A stretch of 6,155 nt of DNA, taken from assembly GCA_003354055.1 (NCBI GenBank), contig PIVQ01000450.1:1-6155 (forward strand). The letters are read 5' to 3'. The DNA comes from Desulfobacteraceae bacterium. GTDB lineage: Bacteria; Desulfobacterota; Desulfobacteria; Desulfobacterales; Desulfobacteraceae. A model generated the notes under the pieces. That model was not told the DNA's origin, made no database searches, and saw only the letters and a list, made by a program, of their open reading frames with translations. This document shows positions 1 to 6,043 of the stretch, piece after piece; within the stretch, counting starts at the first letter, position 1; the number at the start of each line of letters is the position of its first letter. The position numbers and the translations under genes are program-made.

Positions 1-317
1 TTGACCACCATGCCGGGCATGGGAGCCCGGGCGATGTTGCTTCCTGTACCGGCCGCCTGTGCCGCCTGTTCCACAGGGTCTACTATGTTCAGGGTAAATG
101 TTCTGCCAAATGCCCGGATATAGACGCTTGACCCTTTTGTTGCCAAGTGCAGGTCTGCCTGTTGATCCCCCAATTGAATCCTGTGAAGGTGTTTTCCCTT
201 AATGGTCAGCGCCGCAGGTTGGCGCAGGGATTCATCAACCTGAAAGTGTTGTTCGCAGGATTGGCCTGAAATGGTTATTGAATAGTGTTTATCCAGCAAA
301 TCAATTCGCCGTTGCAT
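1..317 (-). CDS. Biotinyl-domain (BCCP-like) subunit of an acyl-CoA carboxylase, C-terminus beyond window
   Basis: Biotin carrier protein that would shuttle carboxybiotin between the biotin carboxylase encoded just upstream and a carboxyltransferase outside the window. The visible 105 codons begin MQRRIDLLDKHYSI, pass through the segment SVYIRAFGRTFTLNIVDP, which resembles the BT region of 3-methylcrotonyl/propionyl-CoA carboxylase alpha subunits, then an Ala/Gln/Gly-rich linker (EQAAQAAGTGS) and the motif APMPGMVV that opens the biotinyl domain. The biotin-accepting EAMKM lysine should lie about 35 residues further on, outside the window, so it is unseen. The ATG is set by a perfect GGAGG (325-329) 7 nt upstream, inside the last codons of the biotin carboxylase gene; only one base separates that gene's TGA from this ATG. 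The length and linker fit a detached C-terminal part of an alpha subunit better than a classical AccB. Substrate is not determinable here. Confidence 0.85.
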   Translation of the reverse strand, partial: MQRRIDLLDKHYSITISGQSCEQHFQVDESLRQPAALTIKGKHLHRIQLGDQQADLHLATKGSSVYIRAFGRTFTLNIVDPVEQAAQAAGTGSNIARAPMPGMVV

Positions 318-318
318 A

Positions 319-1797
319 TCAATTCCTCCAATTTCCCAAAAAAGCATAGGGCTCCGGCACATGGAAGGCCGGATTGATAAATTCCCTGCTGCTCAATGCA
401 GTTGCCGCCAGGAGCATGTTGCCTTCTTCTTTGCTCAGTGCTTTCGGTTTGAGGTCCTTTTCATATTGCGGAATAAAACCTGTATGAATTTTGGCAGCGG
501 TATAGGCAGGATGGGATAGAATCCGTTTCAGGTAATCAACGTTGGTTGTCACACCCAAAACCAGGGTGTTATCCAGGGCCTTCGCCCCCTGTTCAATGGC
601 TTCGGTTCTATCTTTTCCAAGGACGATCAGTTTGGCCAGCATGGGATCAAAGGCTGAAGAGACCGTCATCCCCTCGGTAAATCCGTTTTCAACCCGGACG
701 GTTTCTTGCCTTGGCATCTGGTACGCCAGCAATGTCCCTGTGGCCGGGAGAAAGTCATTTTCCGGGTCTTCCGCGTAAAGACGAAGTTCGATTGCATGCC
801 CCTTCACATCAACCTGTTTCTGGTTTATGGGAAGAGATTCTCCCCTGGCTATGCGAATTTGCAACTCCACAAGATCTGTATTGGTTACCATTTCCGTAAC
901 CGGGTGTTCCACCTGAAGCCGGGTGTTCATTTCCAAAAAATAGAACTCGCCATCAGGGGCTAAAATAAACTCAACGGTACCGGCATTATGGTAGTCTGCC
1001 ATGCGGGCGATTTTCACTGCTGTGGCGCAAATGCGCTGGCGAAGTTCCGGTGCCAGTGCCGGAGCAGGGCTTTCCTCGATGATTTTTTGAAACCTGCGCT
1101 GAATGGAACACTCCCTTTCACCTAAGTGCACGACATTGCCGTGATGGTCAGCCAGCACCTGAACCTCAATATGGCGCGGATTTTCCACATATTGTTCAGC
1201 ATAAACCTCGTCGTTTCCAAAGGCACGCTTTGCCTCTTCTTTGGCCAGTTGGACCGCATCTTTCAAATCATTCAGATCCCGGACAATTTGCATGCCTTTG
1301 CCCCCGCCGCCGGATGCTGCTTTAATCAACAGAGGAGGGCCGATTTTTCGAGCAGATTCAAGAAAGTCTTTATCCGTGGTCTTATGGATCACCGAGGGAA
1401 GCAGCGGTATGTCGTTTTTAATGCAAAAAGCCCGGGCAGCCACTTTATTTCCCATTAATTCAATGGTTTCCGGGCGGGGACCGATAAATGTTATCCCTTC
1501 CTGTGCAAGCCGTCTTGCAAATTCTGCATTTTCAGCCAGAAAACCAAAGCCCGGGTGGACTGCATCTGCGCAGGTTTGTTTGCAGATTTTGAGAATCTGT
1601 TCCACATCCAGATAAGCAGATACCGGGGGCGACCCATGGATTTCAATACTTTCGGATGCTTGATGGACTGCAGGAGAGTCCGCATCCACAGCATGGTATA
1701 CCACCACACCGGGAATATCCATACGATTCAAAGTTCTTAAAATCCGGCAGGCGATCTCCCCCCGGTTTGGAATCAGTACTTTTGTGATGCAACTCAT
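319..1797 (-). CDS. Biotin carboxylase subunit of an acyl-CoA carboxylase (acetyl-/propionyl-/methylcrotonyl-CoA carboxylase type)
   Basis: Cytoplasmic ATP-grasp enzyme that carboxylates the biotin of its carrier protein with bicarbonate and ATP. The 492-residue protein opens with the family signature KVLIPNRGEIACRI (6-19), then HPGFGFLAEN (81-90), the glycine-rich ATP loop SGGGGKGM (162-169) after K159, RHIEVQVLAD (208-217) with H209, K238 in RRFQK, and the active-site stretch FLEMNTRLQVEHPVTE with E289, N291, R293, Q295 and E297; the bicarbonate-site arginine falls at R339 (HAIELRLYAEDP). All residues known to matter in E. coli AccC are thus present. It is longer than AccC (about 450), carrying the linker found in alpha subunits, and ends at ..FLGNWRN. 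The reading frame stays open upstream to 1998, but homology begins at this ATG and AAGGG (1806-1810) lies 8 nt before it, so I chose 1797. It lies 43 bp downstream of the TIGR03084 gene and is coupled to the biotinyl gene. The substrate (acetyl, propionyl, methylcrotonyl or geranyl-CoA) cannot be decided without the carboxyltransferase. Confidence 0.93.
   Translation of the reverse strand: MSCITKVLIPNRGEIACRILRTLNRMDIPGVVVYHAVDADSPAVHQASESIEIHGSPPVSAYLDVEQILKICKQTCADAVHPGFGFLAENAEFARRLAQEGITFIGPRPETIELMGNKVAARAFCIKNDIPLLPSVIHKTTDKDFLESARKIGPPLLIKAASGGGGKGMQIVRDLNDLKDAVQLAKEEAKRAFGNDEVYAEQYVENPRHIEVQVLADHHGNVVHLGERECSIQRRFQKIIEESPAPALAPELRQRICATAVKIARMADYHNAGTVEFILAPDGEFYFLEMNTRLQVEHPVTEMVTNTDLVELQIRIARGESLPINQKQVDVKGHAIELRLYAEDPENDFLPATGTLLAYQMPRQETVRVENGFTEGMTVSSAFDPMLAKLIVLGKDRTEAIEQGAKALDNTLVLGVTTNVDYLKRILSHPAYTAAKIHTGFIPQYEKDLKPKALSKEEGNMLLAATALSSREFINPAFHVPEPYAFLGNWRN
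325..329 (-). promoter_or_regulatory. Shine-Dalgarno of the biotinyl-domain gene, embedded in the biotin carboxylase 3' end
   Basis: GGAGG on the minus strand lies within the codons for the last Trp-Arg-Asn of the biotin carboxylase and sits 7 nt before the ATG at 317. With the stop/start arrangement TGA-T-ATG this points to termination-reinitiation coupling, which would keep carboxylase and carrier subunits in balance. Confidence 0.75.
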
Positions 1798-1840
1798 GGT
1801 ATTTTCCCTTGTCCTTTGTTCCTGATGGTTTTGCTTATTT

Positions 1841-2635
1841 TTAGGTCCCCCGTATCCCGGGCAAGGGAGGCTCCTGTACGCCACCAGCAAATGCCTGGGC
1901 CATGGCAAGCCATTTTCCTGCATTTTTCCCCTGGTATTTGAGTCGGGTATCTTCAAGGTTTCTCCTTTGGGTAACGACCAAGCAGAACTCTTCCGCATTG
2001 CCCCGGACCCATTCTTCAGAATCGGTTTTTCCCCATTTCCACAGTTCTCCGGATGGTCCTGTCAATTTCACTCTCAGGTTGATATCGGGCACCGGATGGT
2101 TCCGAATGATGAAACTCCAGGCAAAAGTCGCCACCCCCATATGCGCCACATGTTTCAGTCTGGCATTGTTTTTTCGTTTTATACCCAGGGTATCAAAGAT
2201 ATCCTGGGTATGGCTCCAGGTCTCCATCAGGCGCGCCGTGGCAAAGGACAGGGCGCCCATATCAGGGCCATACCATGAGATGCGATCTTTAGGGGACATC
2301 TTGCTTAACCTGTCAATCAGAGTTTTACGGATATGACGCCAGTGGTTCAGCATTTTTTTGGGGTTGTCGATACCCAGCAGGGAATTGGTGTAATGCCTGA
2401 GGCTTTTGTCTGATTGGATGATCTTAAGCACCCCTTTGGCACGGGGTTTGAACCTCTTGGGATCATCAATGGCTGTCAGGGCCTCATGATCAAAAAAAAC
2501 AATGTGTGCGACCTGATCAAAGATTGTCCACTGATAGAAGGGTGTTCGCTTTTGCCATTGTTTTTCATCTAAGTTGAATACCAGATCGTCTAACTCTTGA
2601 TATTGTTCTTCAAGATCTGTGCATATCTGTTTCAT
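1841..2635 (-). CDS. TIGR03084 family metal-binding protein (MDMPI/DinB-like fold)
   Basis: A 264-residue soluble protein related to the mycothiol-dependent maleylpyruvate isomerase N-terminal/DinB four-helix fold. The expected metal ligands are visible: H44 in FDQVAHIVFFDHEAL, and E138 and H142 in LMETWSHTQDIFD, matching the H...E-x3-H spacing of that fold. The C-terminal part (LTGPSGELWKWG at 191-202, EEFCLVVTQRRNLEDT at 215-230, W242LAMAQAFAGG to 252) is what I associate with TIGR03084. The start is supported by AAAGGTG (2643-2649) 7 nt before the ATG. It is the first gene after tetR and precedes the biotin carboxylase by 43 bp, so all three downstream genes are probably one transcript. 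The biochemical role is not known to me: such proteins are mostly seen in Actinobacteria beside acyl-CoA carboxylase or AtuA-like genes, and mycothiol is not expected in this host. A thiol-transfer or acyl-CoA isomerase/hydratase-like role is only a guess. Confidence 0.85.
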   Translation of the reverse strand: MKQICTDLEEQYQELDDLVFNLDEKQWQKRTPFYQWTIFDQVAHIVFFDHEALTAIDDPKRFKPRAKGVLKIIQSDKSLRHYTNSLLGIDNPKKMLNHWRHIRKTLIDRLSKMSPKDRISWYGPDMGALSFATARLMETWSHTQDIFDTLGIKRKNNARLKHVAHMGVATFAWSFIIRNHPVPDINLRVKLTGPSGELWKWGKTDSEEWVRGNAEEFCLVVTQRRNLEDTRLKYQGKNAGKWLAMAQAFAGGVQEPPLPGIRGT

Positions 2636-2807
2636 GTTCCGGCACCTTTCTCTTCATCAAAAATCTCTTACAGACCGGGCAACGATATTCTTTTTCAAAA
2701 CCAGACCCTTTATTTGTAAAACCTGGGTTTGCGCGGGGATGATTTTTGACGCTTTTTAAATTTTAAGTTAGATTTTGAGGAGTATTCATTTATATGCCTT
2801 TTTTCCT
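2636..2807 (-). other. Intergenic region tetR / TIGR03084 gene, with possible zinc-ribbon relic and small palindrome
   Basis: No terminator follows tetR and no convincing sigma-70 promoter is visible, so read-through from tetR into the carboxylase genes is possible. A 12-bp palindrome AAACC-tg-GGTTT lies at 2719-2730. On the minus strand one frame, ending with TGA at 2610-2612 inside the TIGR03084 gene, reads EKEYRCPVCKRFLMKRKVPE over about 2637-2696, which resembles a Mu Com-type zinc ribbon. It has no usable start codon after the preceding in-frame stop (TAA), so it is not called a gene. Confidence 0.4.
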
Positions 2808-3962
2808 TTATATTTTGATTGCATTGATAAAAAGATCAGACATTTCCTTTCCAATCTTCCTCAAATTATACTGCCGGTTAAACATAATCATTGGAATCAT
2901 GATGTGATCCAAGGTCCCAAAAAGAAGATCCCGACAGATATTCAGATCTAAGTTTTTTTTGAACATATTTTCGGCCTGACCTCTTAGAATCTCATCCTTG
3001 ATGAGTTCAAAAAAACTGTCGATTACTTTGCTGCTGTCGGATTCATGAAAATTCTTATTTGTCCGAAGCATGAGTACAAGAATGGTCGAATACCCTTTTT
3101 CATTGGAATAAAAGTCAAAAATACTTGAAATCATATTTTTGATACACATCTCAGGAGATTTTCCGCTCAGATTATCATAAAGACCGTTCAGTTTTTCAGA
3201 AGGAATATTTATGAGCAAATTTTCCTTATTGCCAAAGTATTCATACACAGTTCCTTCCGCCACGTTTGATTTTTTGGCAATCTCCAGCATGCTGGTTCCG
3301 TTGAATCCTTTTTGAGCAAAAAGGGCGATGGCTGAATTAATAATTTTTATTCTTTTTTCAGCTTTTTTATCTTGAATAATATCCTTGGGTTGAATCGGCT
3401 GGATCGCCTGCATGACTGCATCATAAATCTTTTCCCATTGCACCAGCGGAGTGGTTGAATTTTTCAGTGTCCAGTTTATTGCGATATGATCCACCGTTCC
3501 CAAAATAATATCCCTCAGCATCATGGGTGAGGATAATTCCCGGAATGAGCCATCCAGCATTCCTTCCTGAATGATATCGGTAAAGAAAGCCGCATATTGT
3601 TTTAAAGATGAATAGGCTGTTGATTTATAAAACCTGGGATATGATCTTGCCTCCAGTACTATTTTAATTTCATTTTTGTTGCCTGAATATGATTTGCAGT
3701 GGAACCAGATGGCTTTTCGGAGTTTGTTTTCAGCCCCTTGTATTCCTTGGAGGTGTTCTGCCAACCCTTCACAACTCTTGATTAAAAAATCTTCAATAAT
3801 CTTAAAAAGGAGATCTTCCTTGTTTTTATAATACAGATAGATACCGGAACTTGTAAAACCTGCTCCTTTGGCTATTTCAGAAATCGTTGCCTGGGCAAAG
3901 CCTTTTGCTGAAAATACTTTTGTGGCGGATTCAATTATTTTGTGCTTCTTTTTTTTAGACAT
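2808..3962 (-). CDS. Tandem (double-domain) TetR/AcrR family transcriptional regulator
   Basis: A DNA-binding regulator with two complete TetR units in one 384-residue chain. First unit (about 1-186): helix-turn-helix with ATISEIAKGAGF, then IYLYYKNKEDLL, and ligand/dimer helices ending near LRDIILGTVDHIAI (149-162). Second unit (about 200-384), after the linker PIQPKDIIQDKKAEK: TSMLEIAKKSNV, TVYEYFGNKENLL, and CRDLLFGTLDHIMI (343-356). The repeated KGF, EIAK, NKE-LL and RD-x4-GT-x-DHI positions show that the gene arose by internal duplication, at an offset of about 194-198 residues; divergence between halves suggests it is old. Ordinary TetR proteins are about 190-220 residues and act as dimers, so this may be a single-chain pseudo-dimer. 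It lies on the same strand upstream of the carboxylase genes and is the obvious candidate for their regulator, perhaps sensing an acyl-CoA. Start is uncertain: ATG at 3962 or GTG at 3968 (386 residues); neither has a good Shine-Dalgarno, and an in-frame TAA lies just upstream. The gene is noticeably more AT-rich than its neighbours. Confidence 0.9.
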   Translation of the reverse strand: MSKKKKHKIIESATKVFSAKGFAQATISEIAKGAGFTSSGIYLYYKNKEDLLFKIIEDFLIKSCEGLAEHLQGIQGAENKLRKAIWFHCKSYSGNKNEIKIVLEARSYPRFYKSTAYSSLKQYAAFFTDIIQEGMLDGSFRELSSPMMLRDIILGTVDHIAINWTLKNSTTPLVQWEKIYDAVMQAIQPIQPKDIIQDKKAEKRIKIINSAIALFAQKGFNGTSMLEIAKKSNVAEGTVYEYFGNKENLLINIPSEKLNGLYDNLSGKSPEMCIKNMISSIFDFYSNEKGYSTILVLMLRTNKNFHESDSSKVIDSFFELIKDEILRGQAENMFKKNLDLNICRDLLFGTLDHIMIPMIMFNRQYNLRKIGKEMSDLFINAIKI

Positions 3963-4019
3963 GTTCACTATTACGATTTTAAAGAATTATCCTCAAAAAT
4001 AATTTTATTTATGAGTTGT

Positions 4020-4048
4020 ATACTATTTCTTTGAAAAAACAAAATCAA
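4020..4048 (-). promoter_or_regulatory. Candidate sigma-70 promoter for the tandem tetR gene
   Basis: On the minus strand TTGATT (4043-4048) and TAGTAT (4020-4025) are separated by exactly 17 bp. Each box matches 4 of 6 consensus bases. The start of transcription would fall near 4013, giving a leader of about 50 nt. The surrounding region is extremely AT-rich, so chance matches are common. Confidence 0.4.
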
Positions 4049-4056
4049 TAAAAATT

Positions 4057-4090
4057 AAAAGTTTTTATAAGATACTGTTATTTAACTTTT
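4057..4090. promoter_or_regulatory. Imperfect dyad upstream of the tetR promoter, possible TetR operator
   Basis: The left arm (4057-4070) and right arm (4078-4090) are inverted copies over AAAAGTT and ATAA blocks, with a one-base bulge and central mismatches, centred near 4074. The site lies just upstream of the candidate -35 box, a usual place for autoregulation. AT-richness makes the evidence weak. Confidence 0.2.
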
Positions 4091-4327
4091 TTTAAAAGAA
4101 AAAAGGTTTTTGGGGAAACGAAATTTGAAATTTTACCACGAATGAGTTCACCCGAAATACATATAACATTAAAGCGAAGTGCCAGGTTTTCATTAAGGCC
4201 TGAGGAGGGGAGAAGAATGTGTGGTTTTGAAATTACTCCTTGTTTTTATTCTAAATCTTATGAGTTCGGCTACAGAATTATAGAATTTATAAAATACATT
4301 AAAATGAGGAATATTCATATCGCTGGG

Positions 4328-4376
4328 AAAAATCTATCATGGCCGTCTGGTTACAACGCTGACGGCAATGGTAGAT
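4328..4376 (-). terminator. Rho-independent terminator of the DUF2860 outer-membrane protein gene
   Basis: Read on the minus strand, a 16-bp stem with two mismatches (arms 4361-4376 and 4332-4347, GC-rich core GCCGTC/GACGGC) encloses a 13-nt loop and is followed by TTTTT (4332-4328). It begins 20 bp after the TAA of the DUF2860 gene, as expected for its terminator. The U-tract is short (five), so efficiency may be moderate. Confidence 0.62.
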
Positions 4377-4396
4377 AATATATTGACTCTTGATTT

Positions 4397-5485
4397 TTAG
4401 AACATCCAGGTCAGGCCGACACCGCCGAAGATGGCGGTTGAATCATAAAAACCGATATTGGCATCCTCCTTGGTAAATCCCGTATACAGGTTAACCATAA
4501 AATCATCATAGCCGAACGGGGCCATATAGCCTGCACCGATAATGGCATCATAGGTCCATTCTTTCCTTGTTTGATTGAATACGGGATTGTTTTCATCGTA
4601 TTCTGCATGGCTAAGGGACAGGGTGGTGAAAAAATGATATTGCGCAACTGAGGTGGTCAAAGAGATATGGCCGCCGATCCTGTCAAAGCTGTTGGCATCG
4701 CCGTCTGCATCTGCCCGTGTATAAATGAGTCCGGGCTGGATCATGGTGTTTTCGCTAATGTCTATGGCGTAAAGCGCCTCGATCTGGTGAAAATTCCCCG
4801 AACGCTTCAGGGATTGAAGATCCTGGGTCGTAAGGGTGGAACCGGCCTGTTGTGACAGGTAAAGGCCTGTCTGGTCATTGTCGATATCCTGGCTGCCGAA
4901 TCCGTATTTCAGGGAAAAAGGACTGCCGAGGATAGATTCTGCCGCCACCCTGAAGGCCTGGGAGTCCCGGTCGGTTTCCGTCCTGTCGGACCCCAGCAGA
5001 TAGGGATCCGTCCATACCTCATCATCCAGTCCGGGAATTTGGGGAATGTATGCCGCACTTAAGACGGTTCCGTCGGACAGTTTCTGGGCAATCCCCAGTT
5101 CCACAAGAAAGGTGCCTTCAATGATGTTTTCCTCCGGTGTTCCGGCAAAGAACTGTGTGGTCCCGTTTTCCAGGGTATACCCCATATTCCATAGGATCAT
5201 TGGAAAAAATTTGGTTTCGGATTCAGCTTCCTGATCCAGAGAATCAATCCGTTTATTGTCGTCCCCCACTGTGGAAAGGGATTTTGAATACCCCACGCCT
5301 ACCATGGGCTGGATGTAACCGCTGAAACCGGGTTGAAATGAATCATCCATCGGGTCTGCCAGTGGATTCTCCATATCATTTTTTGTCTCAGCTTCCGTCT
5401 GGGCCATGGCAAGGTCTATGCAAATTACCAATAAAAACGTGCCGACCAGGCCGAGCACAATTTTTTTGTAAAATGGTGTCATCAT
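4397..5485 (-). CDS. DUF2860 family outer-membrane beta-barrel protein
   Basis: An exported protein, most likely an outer-membrane barrel of unknown function. Residues 1-28 form a signal peptide: K7-K8, a hydrophobic core (9-23) and an A26-M-A28 cleavage site before Q29. A short acidic segment (31-48) precedes the family region, recognised from GFSGYIQP (53-60), KRIDSLDQEAES (78-89), FFAGTPEENIIEG (112-124), WTDPYLLGSDR (158-168) and ILGSPFSLKYGFGSQDIDNDQ (from 185). Alternating polar/hydrophobic strands follow, and the chain ends in ..GLTWMF, a C-terminal Phe typical of barrel insertion signals. GGAG (5489-5492) is only 3 nt from the first ATG (5485) but 6 nt from the second (5482), so translation may begin at the second Met. 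A TATAAT lies at 5501-5506 but would give a leader of only about 10 nt. The gene is monocistronic by its own terminator and divergent from the DUF3365 gene. Confidence 0.88.
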   Translation of the reverse strand: MMTPFYKKIVLGLVGTFLLVICIDLAMAQTEAETKNDMENPLADPMDDSFQPGFSGYIQPMVGVGYSKSLSTVGDDNKRIDSLDQEAESETKFFPMILWNMGYTLENGTTQFFAGTPEENIIEGTFLVELGIAQKLSDGTVLSAAYIPQIPGLDDEVWTDPYLLGSDRTETDRDSQAFRVAAESILGSPFSLKYGFGSQDIDNDQTGLYLSQQAGSTLTTQDLQSLKRSGNFHQIEALYAIDISENTMIQPGLIYTRADADGDANSFDRIGGHISLTTSVAQYHFFTTLSLSHAEYDENNPVFNQTRKEWTYDAIIGAGYMAPFGYDDFMVNLYTGFTKEDANIGFYDSTAIFGGVGLTWMF

Positions 5486-5610
5486 TTTCTCCAGAGTAAA
5501 ATTATAAGTTCCGAATCATATAGCCCATCGTCTGTCTCAAAAATATGGATAAATGGTTTGTTTTTGTAACAGGATGTAATGGGTGGATTGGGACGGGCCT
5601 AATAACTTTT

Positions 5611-5639
5611 TTGACAATAAATTCCGGCTTTGATACACT
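5611..5639 (+). promoter_or_regulatory. Strong sigma-70 promoter of the DUF3365 gene
   Basis: A perfect TTGACA (5611-5616), a 17-bp spacer and TACACT (5634-5639), preceded by an extended -10 TG at 5631-5632. Transcription should start near 5646. This rules out the in-frame TTG at 5630 as start codon, since it precedes the transcript, and favours ATG 5663 or 5669. Confidence 0.72.
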
Positions 5640-5668
5640 CCGCCAAAATTTACCCGAATGTAATGCAT

Positions 5669-6043
5669 ATGAAGATAAAATTATTTAGCGTCATACTGAT
5701 CTGGACACTGGGGCTTGGTATGTCTTTTTTCTGGAATGTTCAGTCCACCCTGTCCCACAGGGAAAGACTGATCTTCCAATCCGCAAGAACCCTGTTTGAG
5801 CAGATGGTCATCACCAGACAGTGGAATTCTTCGTACAACGGGGTGTATGTCAGGGTCACGGATGGCATCCATCCAAATATCTACCTCAAAGATCCCCAAC
5901 GAGATCTTCGCTTCGATGGGATTTTTTTAACAAAAATAAATCCTGCATATATGACCCGTCTGATTTCAGAACGAACAAATAAGAAGATGAGTATTCAATT
6001 CCATGTTACCGGTCTCAACCCGTTAAGGCCTGAGAATGGGTAA
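5669..6043 (+). CDS. DUF3365 (Tll0287-like) domain protein, C-terminally truncated, probably by an IS
   Basis: The N-terminal part of a periplasmic sensory protein, either a DUF3365-only haem protein or the sensor of a histidine kinase/methyl-accepting protein. Residues 4-24 form a membrane anchor (KLFSVILIWTLGLGMSFFW). The DUF3365 landmarks follow in order: SARTLFEQMVITRQWN (38-53), NGVYVRV (57-63), HPNIYLKDPQRD (68-79), LTKINPAYMTRLISE (87-101) and FHVTGLNPLRPEN (111-123). Family members continue here with an acidic Asp-Pro-Trp/Phe-Glu stretch and usually a CxxCH haem motif; here one Gly and a TAA follow instead, and the sequence changes character to an IS-like end. The protein thus lacks its C-terminal half and any haem ligand, and is probably non-functional. 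The start could also be ATG 5663 (two residues longer); no clear Shine-Dalgarno precedes either. Its strong promoter and divergent DUF2860 neighbour suggest the intact gene was a stand-alone unit. Confidence 0.8.
   Translation: MKIKLFSVILIWTLGLGMSFFWNVQSTLSHRERLIFQSARTLFEQMVITRQWNSSYNGVYVRVTDGIHPNIYLKDPQRDLRFDGIFLTKINPAYMTRLISERTNKKMSIQFHVTGLNPLRPENG

Larger units (their letters stand above)
3969..4396. other. AT-rich intergenic region between tetR and the DUF2860 gene
   Basis: This 428-bp stretch holds the candidate tetR promoter and dyad, a palindromic AAATTTgAAATTT (4121-4133), and the minus-strand terminator of the DUF2860 gene. On the plus strand an ORF from ATG 4217 to the stop at 4376-4378 (53 residues, starting MCGFEITPCF) has AGGAGG at 4203-4208, 8 nt upstream. 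It runs across the terminator hairpin and I recognise no family in it, so I do not call it a gene. No RNA gene or mobile-element end was recognised. Confidence 0.5.

Noticed and set aside
1126..1615. Plus-strand ORFs opposite the biotin carboxylase
   Set aside because: They mirror a highly conserved minus-strand gene, and their translations show no recognisable domain.
1798..1998. N-terminal extension of the biotin carboxylase reading frame by 67 residues
   Set aside because: The extension lies mostly inside the TIGR03084 gene in another frame, shows no family similarity, and the conserved biotin carboxylase start with its own Shine-Dalgarno is at 1797.
1902..2336. Plus-strand ORF opposite the TIGR03084 gene
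   Set aside because: It is an antisense shadow of a gene with clear family motifs and has no supporting Shine-Dalgarno that I could identify.
4332..4376. Hairpin considered as an integron attC site or transposon end
   Set aside because: It lacks the RYYYAAC/GTTRRRY core pair and any integrase or cassette context; the T-run and position after the DUF2860 stop fit a terminator.
5501..5506. TATAAT as the -10 of the DUF2860 gene
   Set aside because: No acceptable -35 lies 16-18 bp upstream, and transcription would start almost on the Shine-Dalgarno.
5581..5597. G-rich stretch GGGTGGATTGGGACGGG as a G-quadruplex
   Set aside because: Only three GGG runs are present, and nothing else suggests a structural role.
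5630..5662. Upstream TTG start for the DUF3365 gene
   Set aside because: It overlaps the -10 region of a strong promoter, so it would not be on the transcript; the added residues do not look like part of the signal anchor.
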